Shown here: piece by piece, positions 57,164-64,000 of the stretch
Position numbering within the stretch: position 1 is the first letter of the stretch
How the letters are laid out: every line of letters starts with the position of its first letter
NCBI RefSeq assembly: GCF_003002955.1
Contig: NZ_PVTJ01000011.1
Location: forward strand, 62,001-126,000
DNA: 64,000 bases
Direction of reading: 5' to 3'
From: Glycomyces artemisiae
Lineage (GTDB): Bacteria > Actinomycetota > Actinomycetes > Mycobacteriales > Micromonosporaceae
Made by a program: the position numbers and the translations under genes
Notes under the pieces: generated by a model
Seen by the model: the letters and a program-made list of their open reading frames with translations, nothing else
Told to the model about the DNA's origin: nothing
The model's database searches: none

Positions 57164-59215
57164 ATGACCTTTGATGCATCGATGAGCGGAACCGAGTTCG
57201 CCTGGGACCGGCCCGGGCTGCACCTGCGGTTCGCGTACGACGACGGGCCCGTGCGCCTCGTCCGGCTCGCCGCGGGCCCCGAGGCGGCGTCCGCGGTGGC
57301 GCCCTGCCCGATCGTGGAGCTGCACACCGGAGGCCGCAACCGCGAGCACAATACCCAGATCTACGTGCGGTCGGCGACCGGGGTGCGGCTGCGCTACGTC
57401 GACCACGAGTCCGACGGGGACGTGCTGCGCGTGCGCCAGCGCGAAGAGGGCCGCGGCATCGAGGTCACGACCGCCTTCCGCGCCGCCGGGCCAGGGCTCC
57501 AGATCACGCAGACCGTGCGCAACACCGGCGACCGCGACCTCGTGCTCACCATGCTGACGTCCGCGGTCTTCACGGTCCCCGGCACCGGGTACGACGTGCT
57601 GTGGGGCCGCAGCGAGTGGCTCGGGGAAGGGCGCTGGGAGCAGCGGCCGATCGCCGAGCTGCTGCCGGACCTGGCGTTCGCGCAGTTCGGGTACGCCGGC
57701 CGCGGGCATTTCGCGGTGACCAGCCACGGGTCGTGGTCGAGCGGCGAGGTGCTGCCCACTGGCGTGCTCGCCTCGGAGCACGGGACATCGGTCGCGTGGC
57801 AAGTGGAGACGAGCGCGGGGTGGCACTGGGAGCTGTCGCGCGGGGCGGACTCGGTGACCGTGGGGGTCCTCGGGCCGACCGACCTGGAGCACCAGTTCGC
57901 CGAGCGGCTGGCGCCGGGCGCGGAGTTCACGAGCGTGCCCGCGGGGGTGGCCGTGGCCGACGGCGGCCGGGACGCGGCGTTCGCGGCGCTGACCGGGTAC
58001 CGGCGGGCGATCCGGGTGCCGCGCACGGCGGACACGCGGCTGCCGGTCGTCTACAACGACTACATGAACACGCTCATGGGCGATCCGTCCACAGAGAAGC
58101 TGCTGCCGCTCATCGAGGCCGCGGCGGCCGCGGGCGCGGAGTACTTCTGCATCGACGCGGGCTGGTTCTCGGCGCCCGGGGAGGGCTGGTGGTCCGGCGC
58201 GGGCGAGTGGCGCGAGGGCGCCGGCCGGTTCACGGACGGGCTGCTGGCGGTGACCGACGCGATCCGCCGCGCGGGGATGCGGCCGGGCCTGTGGCTGGAG
58301 CCGGAGGGCGTGGGCGTCGATTCGCCGGTCGCGGCGACGCTGCCGGACGAGGCGCTGTTCTGCCGGTACGGCGAGCGCGTCGTCGAGGGGAACCACTTCC
58401 AGCTGGACCTGCGGCACCCTGCGGCGCGCGCGCTGCTGGACGAGACCGTGGACCGGCTCGTCGACGAGTTCGGGATCGGGTTCTTCAAGCTCGACTACAA
58501 CGTCAACATCGGCGCCGGGACTGACGTCGGCGCGGCCGCGCCGGGCGCGGGGCTGCTGGGGCACACGCGGGCGCTGCGGGACTGGATCCTCGCGGTGCAG
58601 GAGCGGCATCCGCGGCTGCTGATCGAGAGCTGCTCGTCGGGCGGCATGCGCATGGACCACCACCTGCTGTCGGCCGTCCATCTCCAGTCCACGAGCGACC
58701 AGCAGGACTACCGGCGGTACGCGACGATCGCCGCGGCGGCGCCCGCGAGCGTCCTGCCCGAGCAGGCCGGGAACTGGGCGTATCCCGACGCGGGCATGAC
58801 GCCCGAGGCGACCGCGTTCGCGATGACCGCGGGCGTCATGGGCCGCATGTACCTCTCGGGGTTCCTGCACGAGCTCGGCGACGAGCAGTCCGCGCTGGTC
58901 CGCGAAGCGGTTGCGCTGCACCGGGACCGGCGCTCACGGCTCGCGGTCTCCCGCCCGGCGTGGCCGCTGGGGCTCCCCGGGTGGGACGACGAGGTGATCG
59001 CGCTGCTCCTTGAGGCCGATGCGGGGTCGCTGCTGGCGGTCTGGTCGCGCGGCGACGCCGCCGAGATCGCACTGCCCGAGCTGCGGGGGCGCGCGGTGCG
59101 GCAGGTCTACCCCGCGTCGCTGCCGGAGTGGAAGTGGACGGACCGGGACGGCGTGCCCGTGCTCGACGTCCCGCCGGGCCCGAGCGCCCGGATCTTCGAA
59201 GTCGCCCCTCACTGA
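57164..59215 (+). CDS. α-Galactosidase, glycoside hydrolase family 36
   Basis: A 683-residue enzyme without signal peptide. N-terminal β-sandwich to about residue 300, then the catalytic barrel: 'YFCIDAGWFSAPGEGWW', 'MRPGLWLEPEGVG', FFKLDYN with the nucleophile Asp (about residue 444), 'LLIESCSSGGMRMD', and STSDQQDYRR with the acid/base Asp. It would hydrolyse α-galactosides in the cytoplasm. Start chosen at ATG 57164, just behind the promoter. Followed after 36 bp by the GH42 gene, so α- and β-galactoside removal are coupled. Confidence 0.93.
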   Translation: MTFDASMSGTEFAWDRPGLHLRFAYDDGPVRLVRLAAGPEAASAVAPCPIVELHTGGRNREHNTQIYVRSATGVRLRYVDHESDGDVLRVRQREEGRGIEVTTAFRAAGPGLQITQTVRNTGDRDLVLTMLTSAVFTVPGTGYDVLWGRSEWLGEGRWEQRPIAELLPDLAFAQFGYAGRGHFAVTSHGSWSSGEVLPTGVLASEHGTSVAWQVETSAGWHWELSRGADSVTVGVLGPTDLEHQFAERLAPGAEFTSVPAGVAVADGGRDAAFAALTGYRRAIRVPRTADTRLPVVYNDYMNTLMGDPSTEKLLPLIEAAAAAGAEYFCIDAGWFSAPGEGWWSGAGEWREGAGRFTDGLLAVTDAIRRAGMRPGLWLEPEGVGVDSPVAATLPDEALFCRYGERVVEGNHFQLDLRHPAARALLDETVDRLVDEFGIGFFKLDYNVNIGAGTDVGAAAPGAGLLGHTRALRDWILAVQERHPRLLIESCSSGGMRMDHHLLSAVHLQSTSDQQDYRRYATIAAAAPASVLPEQAGNWAYPDAGMTPEATAFAMTAGVMGRMYLSGFLHELGDEQSALVREAVALHRDRRSRLAVSRPAWPLGLPGWDDEVIALLLEADAGSLLAVWSRGDAAEIALPELRGRAVRQVYPASLPEWKWTDRDGVPVLDVPPGPSARIFEVAPH

Positions 59216-59251
59216 ACAACACCCAGATCACTTGACGACTAAGGAAACCTG

Positions 59252-61363
59252 ATGTCCGACTGGCCCCAGCCGATCCTGTTCGGCGCCGCCTACTACTACG
59301 AGTACCAGCCCGACGTCCTCGGCGGGTTCGAGACCGAGAGCGCGAAACAGCGCCTGGAGGAGGACCTCGACCTCATGGCCGAGGCCGGGTTCTCGGTGAT
59401 CCGCGTCGGCGAGTCCGTGTGGAGCACTTGGGAACCCGAGAACGGGCGCTTCGACCTCGACTGGCTCCAGCCCGTCCTGGACGGCGCGCTGGAGCACGGC
59501 ATCGGCGTCGTCCTGGGCACGCCGACGTACGCGGTGCCGCCGTGGCTGGCGCGCCAGTACCCCGAGATCGCCGGGGACCGCCGCACCGGGGAGCGCATCC
59601 CTTGGGGCGGACGGCAAGAAGTCGACTACACGCATCCGGGCTTCCGGTTCCACGCCGAGCGCGTGATCCGCAAGATCCTCGCGCGGTACGCCGACCACCC
59701 GGCCGTGATCGGCTTCCAGGTCGACAACGAGCCCGGTCTCCACCTGTTCTCGAACGAGGGCGTGTTCCAGCGGTTCACCGACTACCTGCGGCACCAGTAC
59801 GGCGACGTGGAGACCCTCAACCGCGAATGGGGCCTGGTCTACTGGTCCCACAAGCTGTCCACGTGGGCGGACCTGTGGCGGCCGGACGGCAATGCGCAGC
59901 CGCAGTACGAGCAGGCGTGGCGGCGGTTCCAGGCGGAGCTGACGACCGAGTTCATCGGCTGGCAGGCCGACATCACCCGCGAGTACGCGCACGAGGACCA
60001 GTTCGTCACCACCTGCATCTCCTACGGCAGGCCCGGGATCGACGAGCGGGCCGTGGCCGAGCGGATGTCGGTCACCGCCGGGAACCCGTACTACCGGATG
60101 CAGGACTCGCTCGCGCTGCCGCAGGCGCCGGCCGACGACCGGCACTGGTCGCAGGAGGGGGTCTGGGCGCTGTACCGGTCCGCGGACGCGATGTACGGGG
60201 CGCGGCAGGAGCCGTTCCTCGTGACGGAGACGAACGCGCAGGCCATCGGCGAGTCATTCCACAACATGCCCGCGTACGACGGGCAGTGGCGCCAGGCCGC
60301 GTGGGCGCTGGTGTCGCGAGGGGCGCGCATGATCGAGTACTGGCACTGGCACACGCTCCACTTCGGCACCGAGACCTACTGGGGCGGCATCCTCCCCCAC
60401 AGCCAGCGGCCCGGCCGGACCTACCGCGAGCTCGCGCGCCTGGGCGCGGAGCTGCGGAAGGCGGGCGCGGACCTGGACGGGCTGGTGCCGGACGTCGACG
60501 TCGCGGTCCTGCACTCCAAGGAGAGCGAGTGGGCGCTCGCGGCGCAGCCCGCGCTGGCGAAGCCGGGCGGCGGCGCCGACCGCGACTCGTTCCACACGAT
60601 CGCGGGCGCGTTCTACAAGGGGGCGTTCGACGCCGGTCTTCAGACGCGGGTGGTCCACACCGAGCAGCTCGGCGAGCCGGGCGAGGCGGTCGCGCAGTTC
60701 CCGGTGCTCGTGGCGGCGGGGATCTACGCGGCCGACGACGGTCTGCTGGACTGGCTGGACCGCTATGCGGCGGCGGGCGGGCACCTGGTGCTCGGTCCGC
60801 GCACCGGGTACGCCGACGAGGAGGCGCGGGCCCGCCTGGAAGTGAAGCCCGCGCGGCTCCACGAGGCGGCCGGCGTCTGGTACGACGAGTTCGCGAACCT
60901 GCCCGCGCCGGTCCCGGTGCGGGCCGCGGACGGCTCGCCGCTGCGCTTCGACGCGGCGGCCGGGGTGCAGTGGGCCGACGGCCTGATCCTCGAAGGGGCC
61001 GAAGCGCTCGCGGAGTACGAGCACCCGCACTACGGCCGGTTCCCGGCCGTGACGACGAAGGCGCACGGGCAGGGGCGCGTGACCTGCGTCGGCACGGTGC
61101 CCGACGCCGCGCTCGGCGCGGCGCTGTTCGCGTGGCTCGCTCCTGCCTCCGCTTGGCGGCCGGAGCACGCGAGCGTGACGGCGACCAGCGGCGTGACGGC
61201 CGCGGGCGAGACGATCCGCTTCGTGCACAACTGGTCCTGGGACGAGACCGAGGTGGCCCTCCCGGCCGCGGCGGTCGACCTCCTCGGGGAGGTCGAATAC
61301 GCCGCCGGCGCGTCGCTTCCCTTGGGCCCGTGGGACGTGAAGGTCCTCCGCGAAACCCGCTGA
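59252..61363 (+). CDS. β-Galactosidase, glycoside hydrolase family 42
   Basis: A 703-residue enzyme. 'LFGAAYYYEYQP' and 'EAGFSVIRVGESVWSTWEPENG' (in parts) begin the barrel; 'VIGFQVDNEPG' carries the acid/base Glu (about 158) and 'FLVTETNAQA' the nucleophile Glu (about 327). A trimerisation domain with 'AGIYAADDGLLDWLDRY' and a C-terminal β domain follow. No signal peptide: cytoplasmic. It would release galactose from plant-type galactosides; no transporter gene is present beside it. Stop at 61363 closes the glycan region. Confidence 0.93.
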   Translation: MSDWPQPILFGAAYYYEYQPDVLGGFETESAKQRLEEDLDLMAEAGFSVIRVGESVWSTWEPENGRFDLDWLQPVLDGALEHGIGVVLGTPTYAVPPWLARQYPEIAGDRRTGERIPWGGRQEVDYTHPGFRFHAERVIRKILARYADHPAVIGFQVDNEPGLHLFSNEGVFQRFTDYLRHQYGDVETLNREWGLVYWSHKLSTWADLWRPDGNAQPQYEQAWRRFQAELTTEFIGWQADITREYAHEDQFVTTCISYGRPGIDERAVAERMSVTAGNPYYRMQDSLALPQAPADDRHWSQEGVWALYRSADAMYGARQEPFLVTETNAQAIGESFHNMPAYDGQWRQAAWALVSRGARMIEYWHWHTLHFGTETYWGGILPHSQRPGRTYRELARLGAELRKAGADLDGLVPDVDVAVLHSKESEWALAAQPALAKPGGGADRDSFHTIAGAFYKGAFDAGLQTRVVHTEQLGEPGEAVAQFPVLVAAGIYAADDGLLDWLDRYAAAGGHLVLGPRTGYADEEARARLEVKPARLHEAAGVWYDEFANLPAPVPVRAADGSPLRFDAAAGVQWADGLILEGAEALAEYEHPHYGRFPAVTTKAHGQGRVTCVGTVPDAALGAALFAWLAPASAWRPEHASVTATSGVTAAGETIRFVHNWSWDETEVALPAAAVDLLGEVEYAAGASLPLGPWDVKVLRETR

Positions 61364-61482
61364 AGACCTGAAGGCCGTATAGCCATCCCTAGCCCCCACC
61401 CATCCGTGGATGACGGTTTCACCAAACACCTACGCCCGCTTTAGGTCGTATGTGATGGTGTCACTAGTCATGAGGGATTGCA

Positions 61483-62193
61483 ATGGCAAACAAGGGAACC
61501 ACCCGCCGGGCTGCGCTGCGACGGACGGGTCTGCGGATCGTCGGGGTGGTCCGTCTGTCACGGGTGACGGACGTGACCACCTCGCCCGAGCGGCAGAAGG
61601 AGTCGATCGAGCGGTGGGCGGCCGAGGCTGGCCACCGCATTGTCGGCTGGGCCGAGGACCTCGACGTCTCCGGCTCGACTGACCCGTTCGAACGCGAGGA
61701 ACTCGGCCCGTGGCTCTCGGAGCGGTCCGGTGAGTTCGACGGGCTGTGCGCGGCGAAGATCGACCGGTGGGCACGCTCGATCGTGCACTTCTCGCGACTG
61801 CTGGCCTGGTGCGAGGAGCACGGCAAGCTCGCCGCCACCGCCGACCGGCAGCTCAACACCGCCGAACCGTCGGGCAAGCTCATCGCCTACGTCGCGGCGA
61901 TCTTCACCGAGATGGAACTCGACGCCATCTCCGAACGCGTCACCTCCGCCCGTGCGAAACTGCGCCAGCAGGGCAAGTGGCCTGGCGGCACGATCCCCTT
62001 CGGTTACCGCACCGCCCACGACGCTGAAGGCCGCACCACCGGCCTCGAGATCGACGAGGAACGCGCCCAGTGGGCACGGGCGATGGTCGCCAAGCGATTG
62101 GAGGGCTGGTCGTTCCAGAAGATCGCCGACTGGCTCAACGAGCAAGGCGTCACCAGCGGCAAAGGCAAACCAAAAGCCCCCGCGGTTCGCTGA
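61483..62193 (+). pseudogene. Serine recombinase, truncated inside the recombinase domain
   Basis: A 236-residue frame. The resolvase catalytic domain is complete: VGVVRLSRVTDVTTSPERQ with the nucleophilic Ser (about residue 26), 'FDGLCAAKIDRWARS' and a long E helix. The next domain starts normally ('KLRQQGKWPGGTIPFGYR', 'RLEGWSFQKIADWLNEQGV') but the frame stops at KAPAVR, where relatives continue with a 'W...TVRRILRNP' segment and a zinc-ribbon/coiled coil for 200 or more residues. So DNA-binding is lost. The 3' end overlaps the convergent GNAT gene by 44 bp. A remnant integrase of a former mobile element. Confidence 0.8.
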
Positions 62194-63091
62194 GCACGGG
62201 GAACCCGATGATTAAGAGGGCCAGGACTCGTGTGTGCATGAGCCCGAGATCGCTGAGTCCGTCGGCTCGGCAGATCCGGTCCGAGGGGCTATCGAGTTCG
62301 GTCTGCAGAAGCTGGTAGGCGGCATCGTTGGCGCTGCCCCACCGCATCGCGGCCCGCCAGAGGGCTCGCCCGAATCCCCTAGCCCGGAACTCGGGCAGGA
62401 CCGCGAAGTATTGGCCGAGCAGCCGCAGACGACCGCGCGAGTCGGGGAGGGTACGCATCGGGCCGATCGCACCGACGACCTTCATGGAGTCCTTGACAGT
62501 AAGCACCGGCCCGTCGTCGATTCCCTGGTCAATGCGCTCGGCCAGGAAGGGGAACCCCTCGCCCGCATTAACCGCAAACGCGCGGAAGCCGCTGGCTGAT
62601 GCAGGGGGTTGTTCGACACACACGGCTACATGCTCGGAGTCCGTGCACGAATTGCTGCCGCGCACGAACGTCTTGAGCTGCACGCGGACGGTCCGCTGGG
62701 CGTGCCTGTCAGGCAATTTGCCGAACCAGACGAGTCGAGCACGGGCGACGCCATGGTCCGCTGCAAGCTTTGCCCCCACGTCGCCTCCCGTCCGGCGAGC
62801 GCGCTCAAGATTCCCGTAGCAGTAGAGGTCCACCGTGCCCGCACCCCTTTGATTGAGCACGGGGATGAGAACGTACGCGTCCGAATCGACGATCGCCTTG
62901 GTGAGGATGCGGGCGGTCTTCCTTCCGCCCCAGACCCGATCCTTGTCGTACGGGAGGTATTCTCCCGCCTCGGTGGTCGCGAGGAGTTCGGACCAGATCG
63001 CGGCGGCGTCCTCGTCGGGGTGGATCGGCCCGAGCGACGGCAGGCAGGGAGCCTTGCCGACCACCTCGGCAAGCGCTGCGGGATCGGTCAT
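62150..63091 (-). CDS. GNAT-family N-acetyltransferase-like protein in the RiPP island
   Basis: A 313-residue protein. The C-terminal half has the acetyl-CoA motif: 'YFAVLPEFRARGFGRALWRAA' with RxxGxG/A near residue 240, and 'LDSPSDRICRADGLSDLG'. The N-terminal half ('PYDKDRVWGGRKTARILTKA', 'VDLYCYGNLERARRTGGDVG') is not one I recognise. The last 20 or so residues (after ALLIIGF) are read from DNA antisense to the truncated recombinase, so its 3' end may be abnormal. ATG 63091 chosen; a TTG at 63100 is possible. Separated from the precursor gene by a strong hairpin. Might acetylate the peptide product or give immunity. Confidence 0.7.
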   Translation of the reverse strand: MTDPAALAEVVGKAPCLPSLGPIHPDEDAAAIWSELLATTEAGEYLPYDKDRVWGGRKTARILTKAIVDSDAYVLIPVLNQRGAGTVDLYCYGNLERARRTGGDVGAKLAADHGVARARLVWFGKLPDRHAQRTVRVQLKTFVRGSNSCTDSEHVAVCVEQPPASASGFRAFAVNAGEGFPFLAERIDQGIDDGPVLTVKDSMKVVGAIGPMRTLPDSRGRLRLLGQYFAVLPEFRARGFGRALWRAAMRWGSANDAAYQLLQTELDSPSDRICRADGLSDLGLMHTRVLALLIIGFPVLSEPRGLLVCLCRW

Positions 63092-63112
63092 AGTCCCCAA
63101 CCGTATCGGGAG

Positions 63113-63153
63113 CGCGCGGGCACCGGTGGGTATCCAGCACCGGTGCCCGCGCG
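63113..63153 (-). terminator. Strong hairpin (attenuator) between precursor and GNAT genes
   Basis: A perfect 16-bp inverted repeat (arms 63113-63128 and 63138-63153, core GGGCACCGGTG) with a 9-nt loop begins 8 nt after the precursor stop codon. It would cut most transcripts there, keeping precursor mRNA more abundant than GNAT mRNA, a common RiPP arrangement. Confidence 0.75.
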
Positions 63154-63160
63154 ATCTTCT

Positions 63161-63316
63161 CTAGTAGGGGTTGTCGTCCCCGGCGTTGCACGAGCAGGCG
63201 GCTGACTCGACGAGGACGTCGAGGTCATCGACGAACTCGGGCGCGGTCTGGTCGGTCTCGTACTCATCGGTCGATCTGAACGGCTTGAGTTCGAGGGTGA
63301 TCGGCATCGCAGCCAT
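63161..63316 (-). CDS. RiPP precursor-like peptide (51 residues)
   Basis: A 51-residue peptide, too short for usual gene calls. Leader-like N-terminus MAAMPITLELKPFRSTDEYE, an acidic middle with FVDDLDVLVE, and a small-residue/Cys core SAACSCNAGDDNPY at the C-terminus. A near-perfect Shine-Dalgarno GGAGGTGA (63330-63323, minus) lies 6 nt before the ATG and inside the end of the radical SAM gene; the ATG is 2 nt after that gene's stop. Two cysteines spaced C-x-C next to N and D residues are suitable for thioether cross-links made by radical SAM/SPASM enzymes. The modification and product are inferred; I do not recognise a named family. Confidence 0.7.
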   Translation of the reverse strand: MAAMPITLELKPFRSTDEYETDQTAPEFVDDLDVLVESAACSCNAGDDNPY

Positions 63317-63318
63317 GG

Positions 63319-64000
63319 CTATTCACCTCCCCTCGGTTCTCCGTGCTGGCAGTACATCCCCAAGGGGGCCTTCGACTCCTGGTACTGCTTTGCGAGCGGA
63401 CGGCAGGTCCAGCAGGTACCGGAGAGCGCACATCCGGAGCAGCCCCCGGTGCGGAGCATGAGCCGGTCGGCGACCTCCTTGAGGCGGGTGAGTCCGAGCA
63501 GACCCTCGGTCATGAGCGAAATCGCGTCGTCGCGGCCGATCTTGCAGATCGACGCTCGTCCGAACGGGTCGGAGTGAAAGAACGTGTGCCCGGCGTTGCA
63601 GCCTTTGAACGGTTCACGTTTCCGCAGGTATTCGGTCGATTGGACTTGGAGAGGCTCACCGCCCCCGTAAATGGTCGGGCTCATGTTGACGAAGGTGTGG
63701 AACGGAAGGCCGAATGAGCGTGCGAGGTCCTCCATCGCCGCCACCTCGTGGTCGTTGGTCGAGGTGACGATGTTGTTGAGTTTGATCGGCAGACCGGCCT
63801 CAACTCCGGCTTCGAGCCCTGCGATGAACCGCCGGTACGCTCCGTGGCGCTTGGTGAGCTTGTCGTAGGACTCCTCGGTCGCACCGTAGACGGATAGCGT
63901 GATGCGGTACGGGCGCAAGCGCTTGAGCATGGCAAGGATGCGCGGGTCGGACAAGCGAGACCCGTTTGAGGAAACCGAGATCATCATTCCCAGTGCGAAG
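63319..64000 (-). CDS. Radical SAM/SPASM peptide maturase (5' end beyond window)
   Basis: The visible C-terminal 227 residues of a radical SAM protein; the frame is open to the right edge, so the CxxxCxxC cluster motif lies outside. Seen are the barrel strands 'MISVSSNGSRLSD', 'LRPYRITLSVYGATEESYDKLTKRHGAY', 'LPIKLNNIVTSTNDHEV', and a Cys-rich SPASM end: CNAGHTFFHSDPFGRASICKIG, 'CSGCALSGTCWTCRPL' and 'MYCQHGE' (eight cysteines for auxiliary Fe-S clusters). This pattern is that of RiPP-modifying enzymes (sacti/ranthipeptide type). Located directly upstream of the precursor gene on the same transcript. Confidence 0.85.
   Translation of the reverse strand, partial: FALGMMISVSSNGSRLSDPRILAMLKRLRPYRITLSVYGATEESYDKLTKRHGAYRRFIAGLEAGVEAGLPIKLNNIVTSTNDHEVAAMEDLARSFGLPFHTFVNMSPTIYGGGEPLQVQSTEYLRKREPFKGCNAGHTFFHSDPFGRASICKIGRDDAISLMTEGLLGLTRLKEVADRLMLRTGGCSGCALSGTCWTCRPLAKQYQESKAPLGMYCQHGEPRGGE

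Noticed and set aside
61401-61412. Terminator after the GH42 gene
   Set aside because: CATCC/GGATG can pair for five bases with a 2-nt loop only; not a stable hairpin.
61364-61482. Recombinase attachment site or terminal repeats of a mobile element
   Set aside because: A GTGA-N5-TCAC dyad is present at 61452-61464, but no matching copy or target-site duplication was found within the window, so att or end repeats cannot be claimed.

Overview
The window is very GC-rich, uses GTG/TTG starts freely, packs genes in ATGA/GTGA overlaps, and carries several start codons placed about 7 nt behind a -10 hexamer (leaderless transcripts). Together with SARP/AfsR regulators, FMN/F420-type luciferase-like enzymes and a bacterial Hen1-Pnkp cassette, this points to an Actinomycetota chromosome. 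A Glycomyces/Stackebrandtia-like or Micromonosporales relative is my guess; I cannot fix the genus. No rRNA, tRNA, CRISPR array or intact IS element was seen.

Layout. 1-1.0 kb: 3' end of a SARP/AfsR-type regulator. 1.1-4.2 kb: iron-box-controlled siderophore uptake (two FecCD permeases and a binding lipoprotein, no ATPase). 4.3-5.7 kb: an Asp-rich 13-residue-repeat protein and a phosphotransferase. 5.7-11.7 kb: a complete Mrp/Mnh cation/proton antiporter operon with MnhA and MnhB fused. 11.9-12.4 kb: UspA.

12.4-29.5 kb is a large divergent organosulfur-scavenging locus. The leftward arm starts with a short cysteine-containing leader peptide of the actinobacterial sulfur-gene type, then a substrate-binding protein whose only plausible start is ATT, a peptide-type ABC transporter, three luciferase-like monooxygenases, an acyl-CoA-dehydrogenase-like oxidoreductase and an aldo/keto reductase. 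A LysR regulator separates it from the rightward arm: DszC/SfnB-like enzyme, SfnG, SfnB, SsuD and an NAD(P)H:flavin reductase. The transporter would import organosulfur compounds, the flavin reductase would supply reduced FMN, and the monooxygenases would release sulfite.

29.5-33.9 kb: a sugar O-acetyltransferase-TetR-phosphotransferase-MATE operon behind a palindromic operator, then a pair of small four-helix membrane proteins. 34-42.9 kb: three unrelated secreted zinc-metallopeptidase candidates, a PadR regulator with a divergent SDR lacking its catalytic Ser/Tyr, and cstA-ybdD. One metallopeptidase operon (41.4 kb) lies behind three CGTGTAC repeats spaced exactly 11 bp, a SARP-type operator architecture, and a full-length SARP gene follows at 43.1 kb.

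46-50.7 kb: a three-gene RNA repair operon, hen1-pnkp-rlaP. 50.7-56.1 kb: lipoproteins, AlkB, an EamA transporter and an ArsR/MFS pair with a palindromic operator. 56.2-61.4 kb: glycan degradation (secreted GH12, then GH36 and GH42). 61.4-64 kb: an accessory island with a serine recombinase cut off inside its recombinase domain, a convergent GNAT gene whose 3' end overlaps it, a strong hairpin, a 51-residue RiPP-like precursor ending in a CSC/DDNPY segment, and a radical SAM/SPASM enzyme running off the right edge. That RiPP module and the sulfur locus with its leader peptide and ATT start are the most interesting parts of the window.
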